Translations under genes and position numbers: made by a program
Assembly (NCBI RefSeq): GCF_938028185.1
Contig: NZ_CALJAH010000335.1
Location: forward strand, 1 to 5,527
Source: an uncultured Cardiobacterium sp.
GTDB lineage: Bacteria; Pseudomonadota; Gammaproteobacteria; Cardiobacteriales; Cardiobacteriaceae
Length of the DNA: 5,527 nucleotides
Reading direction: 5' to 3'
In this document: positions 1-4,667 of the stretch, in pieces
How positions within the stretch are numbered: the first letter of the stretch is position 1
Layout of the letters: each line of letters begins with the position of its first letter
The notes under the pieces: model-generated
Told to the model about the DNA's origin: nothing
Database searches by the model: none
What the model saw: the letters and a program-made list of their open reading frames with translations, nothing else

Positions 1-240
1 CAGCCGGGCTGGCAAATAGACAGTATTCACTTCGCCGACGGCATGGCGCTTGACCATAACGCTATTAATTCCCTGACCGGCGCGCAAAACGCGCCGCAGG
101 GGAACTATATGGAACCCGCTGCCCAGGCGTTGCAGATGAACCAGGCGATTGCTTCGCTGAACGGCCAGGCGCAGCCGCTGGATGCGTTAGCCACACCGGA
201 CTTGCAACCACGTCCGTTGCTGGCAGCGGGCAATCCCTGA
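1..240 (+). CDS. C-terminal end of a probable RTX-related, type I-secreted protein (5' partial)
   Basis: This frame is open from the first base and ends at TGA 238-240, giving the last 79 residues of a protein whose start lies outside the window. Near the beginning it reads WQIDSIHFADGMALDHNAI. This resembles the short module (I-x-F-A-D-G, then a hydrophobic/acidic stretch and a conserved Ile) that follows glycine-rich calcium-binding repeats in haemolysin-type proteins (the HCBP-related domain). The remaining 55 or so residues are rich in Ala, Gln, Leu and Pro, with no cysteine, and end in LLAAGNP. That would suit an uncleaved C-terminal secretion signal for a type I secretion system. No GGxGxDxLx repeats are visible because the upstream part is missing, so the assignment rests on one motif. 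The size and activity of the full protein (toxin, protease, lipase or adhesin) cannot be told from here. A terminator follows at once, so this is the last gene of its unit. Confidence 0.6.
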   Translation, partial: QPGWQIDSIHFADGMALDHNAINSLTGAQNAPQGNYMEPAAQALQMNQAIASLNGQAQPLDALATPDLQPRPLLAAGNP

Positions 241-263
241 TTGCAGCAGCTTGGTCAGCCATG

Positions 264-293
264 AAAAAGCCCCTGTTCGCAGGGGTTTTTTTT
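264..293 (+). terminator. Rho-independent terminator after the RTX-related gene
   Basis: A 6-bp GC-rich stem, CCCCTG (270-275) with CAGGGG (280-285), closes a TTCG tetraloop and is followed by eight T residues (286-293). An A-run at 264-268 can pair with the T-run and lengthen the stem, so some activity on the other strand is possible. It starts 24 bases after the stop codon and insulates the tna operon from the gene upstream. Confidence 0.92.
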
Positions 294-347
294 AACTACA
301 AAAACCTCATGACTCCACACATATCCACAAAAAACCATAACAAAACC

Positions 348-376
348 TTGCTATTTTCCACAAACAAGATTACATT
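348..376 (+). promoter_or_regulatory. Putative sigma-70 promoter of the tna operon
   Basis: TTGCTA (348-353) and TACATT (371-376) each match four of six consensus positions and are separated by the optimal 17 bases. The surrounding 55 bases upstream are AT-rich. A start site near 383 would give a leader of about 44 bases before tnaC. The tna operon of E. coli is activated by CRP. The best candidate here is weak: TGA and ACATA halves around 310-323, about 6 of 10 core positions, centred roughly 67 bases upstream of the assumed start site. I do not call it as a site. Confidence 0.6.
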
Positions 377-413
377 AACCCCAACGGACAGCAGTCGCTG
401 CCGCCTTCAACAC

Positions 414-419
414 GAGGGG
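414..419 (+). promoter_or_regulatory. Ribosome binding site of tnaC
   Basis: GAGGGG lies seven bases before the ATG at 427. This strong, well-spaced Shine-Dalgarno sequence supports the view that the 20-codon reading frame is translated, which otherwise rests on its peptide sequence alone. Confidence 0.8.
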
Positions 420-426
420 TAATCAC

Positions 427-489
427 ATGAACACCGCCATATGTCGCTGGTTCAATCTAGATCACATCCTCTCTGCCGCCTTTCCGTAG
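427..489 (+). CDS. tnaC: TnaC tryptophan-sensing ribosome-arrest leader peptide
   Basis: ATG 427 to TAG 487-489 encodes 20 residues, MNTAICRWFNLDHILSAAFP. E. coli TnaC (24 residues) senses free tryptophan inside the ribosome; its Trp12, Asp16 and final Pro24 are essential, and the arrested ribosome blocks Rho access to the downstream leader RNA. All three are present here with the same spacing: Trp8, Phe9, Asn10, Asp12 and Pro20, so W-to-D is 4 and W-to-P is 12 residues. The proline is the last sense codon, as in E. coli. The peptide is four residues shorter at the N-terminus. The stop is UAG, which is read by release factor 1, rather than the UGA used in E. coli. A good ribosome binding site precedes it and tnaA follows 69 bases later. 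The identification is firm from motif and position; the arrest itself is inferred. Confidence 0.93.
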   Translation: MNTAICRWFNLDHILSAAFP

Positions 490-545
490 CGTTTCCCGGC
501 TTCTCCTGCCTTCCGGCGCGCCCGCGTCATCCGTCCACATTTTCA
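490..545 (+). promoter_or_regulatory. C-rich leader spacer, candidate Rho entry (rut) region
   Basis: The spacer between the tnaC stop and the tnaA ribosome binding site is unusually C-rich: about 28 C against 15 G over the 69 bases 490-558. It contains no hairpin followed by a T-run. In E. coli the matching interval holds the boxA and rut elements where Rho loads when tryptophan is scarce. I see no clear boxA. Here the interval is only 69 bases, compared with a little over 200 in E. coli, so any Rho-dependent stop would probably fall inside early tnaA. The role is inferred from composition and context. Confidence 0.5.
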
Positions 546-558
546 AGAGGAAACCGTC

Positions 559-1977
559 ATGGAAAATTTCACCCATATCCCCGAACCCTTCCGCATCCGC
601 GTCATCGAACCCGTAAAACGCACCACGCGCGAGCACCGCGAAAAAGCCATTCTCAAAGCGGGCATGAACCCGTTTTTGCTCGACAGCGAAGACGTCTTCA
701 TTGACCTTTTGACCGACAGCGGCACCGGCGCGGTCACGCAGGATATGCAGGCGGCGATGCTGCGCGGCGACGAAGCCTACAGCGGCAGCCGCAGTTATTA
801 CGCACTCGCCAACGCGGTCAAGGAAATCTTCGGCTATCAATACACCATCCCGACCCACCAGGGGCGCGGTGCCGAGCAAATTTATATTCCGGTGCTGATT
901 AAAAAACGCGAGCAGGAAAAAGGCCTTGACCGCAGCAAAATGGTCGCCTTCTCCAATTATTTCTTCGATACCACCCAGGGCCATTCACAAATCAATGGCT
1001 GCACGGTGCGCAATACTTATACCAAGGAAGCCTTTGATACCGGCATCAAATACGATTTCAAGGGCAATTTTGATTTGGAGAAACTGGAAGCGGGCATTGA
1101 GGAAGTGGGTGCGGCAAATGTTCCTTATATTGTCTGCACGATTACTTGTAATTCCGCCGGTGGCCAGCCGGTATCCATTGCCAATTTGCGCGGGATGTAT
1201 GCCATCGCGCAGAAATACGAGATTCCGGTGGTGATGGATTCCGCACGCTTTGCCGAGAATGCCTATTTCATTCAGCAACGCGAGCCGGGTTATCAAGACA
1301 AATCCATTGAAGAAATTACCCGCGAAAGCTATCAATACGCCGATATTCTCGCCATGTCGGCAAAGAAAGACGCGATGGTGCCGATGGGCGGTCTGCTTTG
1401 CGTCAAGGAAGAGCGCTATTTCGATGTTTATACCGAATGCCGCACCCTGTGCGTGGTGCAGGAAGGCTTCCCGACCTATGGCGGTTTGGAAGGCGGCGCG
1501 ATGGAGCGGCTCGCGGTCGGCCTGCGTGACGGAATGCGGCAAGACTGGCTCGCCTACCGCATCGGCCAGGTGCAATATTTGGTGGACCGCCTTGAATCCA
1601 TTGGCGTTATCTGCCAGCAACCGGGCGGGCACGCCGCATTCGTTGATGCCGGTAAATTATTGCCGCACATCCCGGCGGAGCAATTCCCGGCGCAAGCGCT
1701 CGCCTGCGAACTCTACAAGGTCGCCGGCATCCGCGCGGTGGAAATCGGTTCATTCCTGCAAGGGCGCGACCCGAAAACGGGCAAACAATTACCCTGCCCG
1801 GCGGAATTGTTGCGCCTGACCATTCCGCGCGCGACTTACACCCAGTCGCACATGGATTTCATCGTCGAAGCCTTCAAACAGGTCAAGGCGAATGCGCCGA
1901 AAATCAAGGGGCTGACATTCACTTATGAACCCAAAGTCTTGCGCCACTTCACCGCACTGCTAAAAGAAGTGGATTGA
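559..1977 (+). CDS. tnaA: Tryptophanase (tryptophan indole-lyase)
   Basis: PLP-dependent cytosolic enzyme that cleaves L-tryptophan to indole, pyruvate and ammonia; it works as a tetramer. The 472-residue product aligns without gaps, from memory, to E. coli TnaA (471 residues) and is very similar throughout, including the MENF start, the block at 35-60 (MNPFLLDSEDVFIDLLTDSG) and the C-terminal TFTYEPKVLRHFTA. The PLP lysine is Lys270 in SAKKDAMVP. Asp227 and Arg230 lie in the DSAR cofactor motif, Tyr74 is in DEAYSGSRSYY, and Asp137 and His463, which mark tryptophanase rather than tyrosine phenol-lyase, are both present. AAGAGG at 545-550 is well spaced from the ATG at 559. The gene follows tnaC and precedes the permease gene, the classic tna order. 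Expression should depend on tryptophan through TnaC. The gene is intact, ending at TGA 1975-1977. Confidence 0.98.
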   Translation: MENFTHIPEPFRIRVIEPVKRTTREHREKAILKAGMNPFLLDSEDVFIDLLTDSGTGAVTQDMQAAMLRGDEAYSGSRSYYALANAVKEIFGYQYTIPTHQGRGAEQIYIPVLIKKREQEKGLDRSKMVAFSNYFFDTTQGHSQINGCTVRNTYTKEAFDTGIKYDFKGNFDLEKLEAGIEEVGAANVPYIVCTITCNSAGGQPVSIANLRGMYAIAQKYEIPVVMDSARFAENAYFIQQREPGYQDKSIEEITRESYQYADILAMSAKKDAMVPMGGLLCVKEERYFDVYTECRTLCVVQEGFPTYGGLEGGAMERLAVGLRDGMRQDWLAYRIGQVQYLVDRLESIGVICQQPGGHAAFVDAGKLLPHIPAEQFPAQALACELYKVAGIRAVEIGSFLQGRDPKTGKQLPCPAELLRLTIPRATYTQSHMDFIVEAFKQVKANAPKIKGLTFTYEPKVLRHFTALLKEVD

Positions 1978-1990
1978 CCGGAAAAGCGGC

Positions 1991-2020
1991 GGGGCGCGAT
2001 AATCCATCGCGCCCCTTTTT
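1991..2020 (+). terminator. Intrinsic terminator between tnaA and the permease gene
   Basis: A perfect 10-bp stem, GGGGCGCGAT (1991-2000) with ATCGCGCCCC (2006-2015), closes a 5-base loop and is followed by TTTTT (2016-2020). It begins 13 bases after the tnaA stop and lies 20 bases before the permease ATG. No separate promoter is visible in the gap, so the permease is probably transcribed by read-through. This would set enzyme above transporter, or protect the 3' end of the tnaA message. The T-run is only five long and is broken by C, consistent with partial termination. Confidence 0.85.
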
Positions 2021-2040
2021 CATTCAAACAGGATAAAACC

Positions 2041-3345
2041 ATGAACGACAAACAACCTTCCGTCTTTGGCGGTGCCTGCATTATCGCCAGCGTCTGCGTT
2101 GGCGCGGGAATGCTTGGTTTGCCGAGCGCCGGTGCGGGTGCGTGGACATTGTGGACGTGTCTCGCCATGCTGGTCACGATGATGGTCATGACCCTTTCCG
2201 GCTGGATGCTGCTCGAAGCCTACAAACGCTATGACATTCGCGTATCCTTCGATACCGTCACCCACGATATGTTTGGCAGCGGCGCCAATACCATCAACAA
2301 TATCGCCGTTTATTTCGTCGGCGGCATCCTTCTTTATGCTTACATTACAACGGCAGGCATGATTTTGCCGCCGCTGATTGGGCTGAACAGCAAATTGTCT
2401 TCCATTCTGTTTGTCATTGTTTTTGGCGCATTCGTCTGGCATTCCACCGGCGCGGTCGATCGTATTTCCGTGGTGCTGATTGTCTTTATGGCGTTAAGTT
2501 TTATCTTCAGCATTTTCGGGCTGACCAAAAACATCAGCTTTAACACGCTATTCAATTTACAAGAAACACATTCAACGTATATTCCCCATTCATTGTCCCT
2601 GTTTTTTGCAGGCTTGGCAAAAAGCATGGATATCTCCACCATTTTTACCACACAAAACCCGCCTCCCTCCTACGCACCTTATGTGCTCGCCATGTTTCCT
2701 GTCGCCCTCGCCTCATTCGGCTATCACCATTCCGCCGCTTCCATGCGCGCCTATTACGGCGAAGAGCGCAAGGCCTCACGCGCCATTCTCGGTGGCACAC
2801 TGATTACCCTCGTCTTTTATATCGTCTGGATTGCCAGTATCTTTGGCAATTTGCCGCGTGAACAATTCGCACCCGTCATTAAGGCGGGCGGCGATTTGGA
2901 TGTATTGCTACCCGCACTGAGCAGCGTCATTCATTCGGAAAACGTCAATCATGCCATTCGCGCTTTCTCGATGGCGGCGATTCTTTCTTCATTCATTGGC
3001 GTCGGTCTTGGCGTATTTGACTTCCTTGCTGATTTCTTCAAATTCTCGAACGACAACGTCGGCCGCACCAAATCCTGGCTCGCCACTTTCCTGCCGCCGC
3101 TGGTGTTGTCGCTCGCCTTCCCCACCGGCTTCCTTATCGCCATCGGCTACGCGGGCGCGGTGGCGACCATCTGGACGTGCATCATGCCCGCGCTCCTCGT
3201 GCGCGAATCCCGCCGCCGTGGGTACGAAGGCTTTACCGTGCCGGGCGGGATGTTCATGGTGTGGTTCGTCTTCTGCTTCGGTATCGCCGTCGCCGTGCTG
3301 CACATCCTGAACATGATGGGCAAATTGCCCGTTTATACCGGCTGA
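2041..3345 (+). CDS. tnaB: Aromatic amino acid (tryptophan) permease, TnaB/Mtr type
   Basis: Inner-membrane proton-coupled importer of the HAAAP family (Mtr, TnaB, TyrP), likely bringing in tryptophan for tryptophanase. The 434 residues begin with the family's first-helix signature, GAGMLGLPSAGAG (21-33). About eleven hydrophobic segments follow, roughly 35-58, 85-112, 119-135, 142-160, 212-229, 247-267, 307-328, 346-372, 374-388 and 403-425. Family blocks include ASFGYHHSAASMRAYYG (224-240), GNLPREQFAPVIKAGGDLD (269-287), GVFDFLADFFK (324-334) and TFLPPLVLSLAFPTGF (349-364). AGGA at 2030-2033 is seven bases before the ATG. The protein is longer than E. coli TnaB (415 residues), mainly through a longer stretch at about 161-211 between two membrane segments. 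Position after tnaA argues for tnaB; sequence alone would also allow mtr or, less likely, tyrP. It lies downstream of the tnaA terminator hairpin. Confidence 0.9.
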   Translation: MNDKQPSVFGGACIIASVCVGAGMLGLPSAGAGAWTLWTCLAMLVTMMVMTLSGWMLLEAYKRYDIRVSFDTVTHDMFGSGANTINNIAVYFVGGILLYAYITTAGMILPPLIGLNSKLSSILFVIVFGAFVWHSTGAVDRISVVLIVFMALSFIFSIFGLTKNISFNTLFNLQETHSTYIPHSLSLFFAGLAKSMDISTIFTTQNPPPSYAPYVLAMFPVALASFGYHHSAASMRAYYGEERKASRAILGGTLITLVFYIVWIASIFGNLPREQFAPVIKAGGDLDVLLPALSSVIHSENVNHAIRAFSMAAILSSFIGVGLGVFDFLADFFKFSNDNVGRTKSWLATFLPPLVLSLAFPTGFLIAIGYAGAVATIWTCIMPALLVRESRRRGYEGFTVPGGMFMVWFVFCFGIAVAVLHILNMMGKLPVYTG

Positions 3346-3357
3346 AGGTACGTCCTG

Positions 3358-3393
3358 ACAGCAAAAAGGCGGCAAATGCCGCCTTTTTGCTGT
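3358..3393. terminator. Bidirectional terminator between the convergent permease and yehP-like genes
   Basis: A perfect 16-bp inverted repeat, ACAGCAAAAAGGCGGC (3358-3373) with GCCGCCTTTTTGCTGT (3378-3393), has a 4-base AAAT loop. The inner GC-rich stem (3368-3383) is flanked by an A-run on one side and a T-run on the other, so it can work as an intrinsic terminator on both strands. It lies 12 bases after the permease stop and 5 bases beyond the stop of the minus-strand gene, and so serves both. Confidence 0.93.
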
Positions 3394-3398
3394 TCTGT

Positions 3399-4547
3399 TC
3401 ACGCCTTGATGTTCTCCGCCACCCATAGCGACAAATCCTGCTTGTTCAGCGCGGCCGCCATCAAGTTCGGGAACTGGTCGGGGGTGCAGGCAAACGCCGG
3501 GACGCCAAGACTGGCAAGGTATTCGGCGTGCGATTTGTCGTAAAACGGCGCGCCGTCGTCGTTCAATGCGAGCAGCACGATGAATTGCACGCCGCTGGCG
3601 ACGAGTTCGGCCATGCGTTGCCGCATCCGCTGCGCGTTGCCGCCTTCTTCGAGGTCGGTGACGAGGACGAGGGTGGTGTCCGCCGGGCGGGTAATCAGGC
3701 TTTGGCAGTAGGCGAGCGCGCGGTCGATGTCGGTGCCGCCGCCCAGTTGCACGCCAAAGAGCAGCTCCACCGGGTCGCTGATTTGTTCGCTCAAGTCCAC
3801 CACGGCGGTGTCGAAGACCACCATCCGCGTTTGCAGGGTAGGCAGGCTGGCAAGCACCGCGCCGAAGATGCCGGAGTAGATGACCGATGTCCCCATCGAG
3901 CCGCTTTGGTCGAGGCAGAGGATGAGGTCGCGCACCGCCCGCTTGCGTTTGCGCCCGTAGCCGATGCGCACTTCGGGGATGATGCTTTGGTATTCCGGCT
4001 GGTAATTCTTCAGGTTTTTCTGGATGGTGCGGTGCCAGTCGATTTCGTTGTGGCGCGGGTTGCGGGTGCGGATGGATCGGTTGAGCGCGCCCTGTACCGC
4101 CTGCTGTGTCGGCGTTTGCAGTTTTTGCATCAGTTCGTCCACCACTTTCTGCACGATTTGCCGCGCGAGCGCCTTGTTTTTTTCGGGGATGACCCGGCTC
4201 AGGCTCATCAGGGTGGCGACGAGATGCACGTCCGGGGTGATGTTTTCCAGCATTTCTTTTTCGGTGAGCAGCGCGGTGAGGTTGAGCCGCTCCACCGCGT
4301 CTTTCTGCATGATTTGCACGACGGACTGCGGGAAATATTCGCGGATGTCGCCCAGCCAGGCGCTCACTTTCGGCGCAGACGCGCCGAGGCCGCCACGGCG
4401 GCTGCCACCTTCGCCGGGGTTGTCGTAGAGGGCGGCGAGCGCCTTGTCCATGCGGATTTCGGCGGCGTCCAGCCCGCCACCGCAGCTTGCTTCGGCATCA
4501 CTGCCGAGGATGAGGCGCCAGCGGTTGAGGTATTCGGTTGGGGTCAT
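3399..4547 (-). CDS. yehP: YehP-like VWA (von Willebrand factor A) domain protein
   Basis: A cytosolic VWA protein (382 residues, no signal peptide or membrane segment) resembling E. coli YehP over its whole length, as recalled. The start RWRLILG (10-15), the RGGLG motif (51-55), WLGDIREYFP, and the region of paired charged helices at 105-145 all fit. The C-terminal half (205 onward) is the VWA fold with an intact metal-binding MIDAS site: DQSGS at 213-217, Thr272 in GGGTD and Asp298 in VTDLEEGG. Such proteins usually act with a MoxR-type AAA ATPase as a metal-dependent adaptor; the YehP function is not established. I chose ATG 4547, matching the family's N-terminus, with a weak GGAA five bases upstream. 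A TTG at 4562 would add five residues without a ribosome binding site. No yehL, yehM or yehQ neighbour is present: the gene is convergent with the permease and divergent from sbcC. It ends at TGA 3401-3399. Confidence 0.85.
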   Translation of the reverse strand: MTPTEYLNRWRLILGSDAEASCGGGLDAAEIRMDKALAALYDNPGEGGSRRGGLGASAPKVSAWLGDIREYFPQSVVQIMQKDAVERLNLTALLTEKEMLENITPDVHLVATLMSLSRVIPEKNKALARQIVQKVVDELMQKLQTPTQQAVQGALNRSIRTRNPRHNEIDWHRTIQKNLKNYQPEYQSIIPEVRIGYGRKRKRAVRDLILCLDQSGSMGTSVIYSGIFGAVLASLPTLQTRMVVFDTAVVDLSEQISDPVELLFGVQLGGGTDIDRALAYCQSLITRPADTTLVLVTDLEEGGNAQRMRQRMAELVASGVQFIVLLALNDDGAPFYDKSHAEYLASLGVPAFACTPDQFPNLMAAALNKQDLSLWVAENIKA

Positions 4548-4667
4548 GGGGATTCCAGTCAAATGGGCATCTGCAAATTCTGCGGCATTTCCCGCGCGCC
4601 GTCCATGCTTGACCGCAGCGGGCGTATCTGCGACATTCCGTGGCCACGCCCTTCATCGCCCAACCCC
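4548..4667. promoter_or_regulatory. Divergent spacer between the yehP-like gene and sbcC
   Basis: These 120 bases should carry the start signals for both genes. The only plausible plus-strand promoter is TTGACC (4609-4614) with GACATT (4632-4637) at 17-base spacing: a good -35 with a poor -10. No ribosome binding site precedes the sbcC ATG at 4668. The spacer is open on the plus strand in the sbcC frame from ATG 4563, and on the minus strand in a 36-residue frame (about 4669-4559) that stops 11 bases before the yehP ATG. Which of these, if any, is translated is unclear. Confidence 0.35.

Noticed and set aside
43..240. A complete 65-residue gene starting at ATG 43
   Set aside because: The frame is open back to base 1 and the FADG-type motif spans the ATG, so this is an internal methionine of a longer protein.
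308..323. CRP binding site upstream of the tna promoter
   Set aside because: Only about 6 of 10 core positions match, too weak to call, although CRP control is known for E. coli tna.
441..704. 87-residue plus-strand frame overlapping tnaC and early tnaA
   Set aside because: It is out of frame with both, has no ribosome binding site and its composition (Arg, His, Pro, Ser) is that of a shadow frame.
457..1632. Two long minus-strand frames (457-984 and 985-1632) opposite tnaA
   Set aside because: They are antisense shadows of tnaA, whose plus-strand product matches its family along its whole length; neither has recognisable protein motifs.
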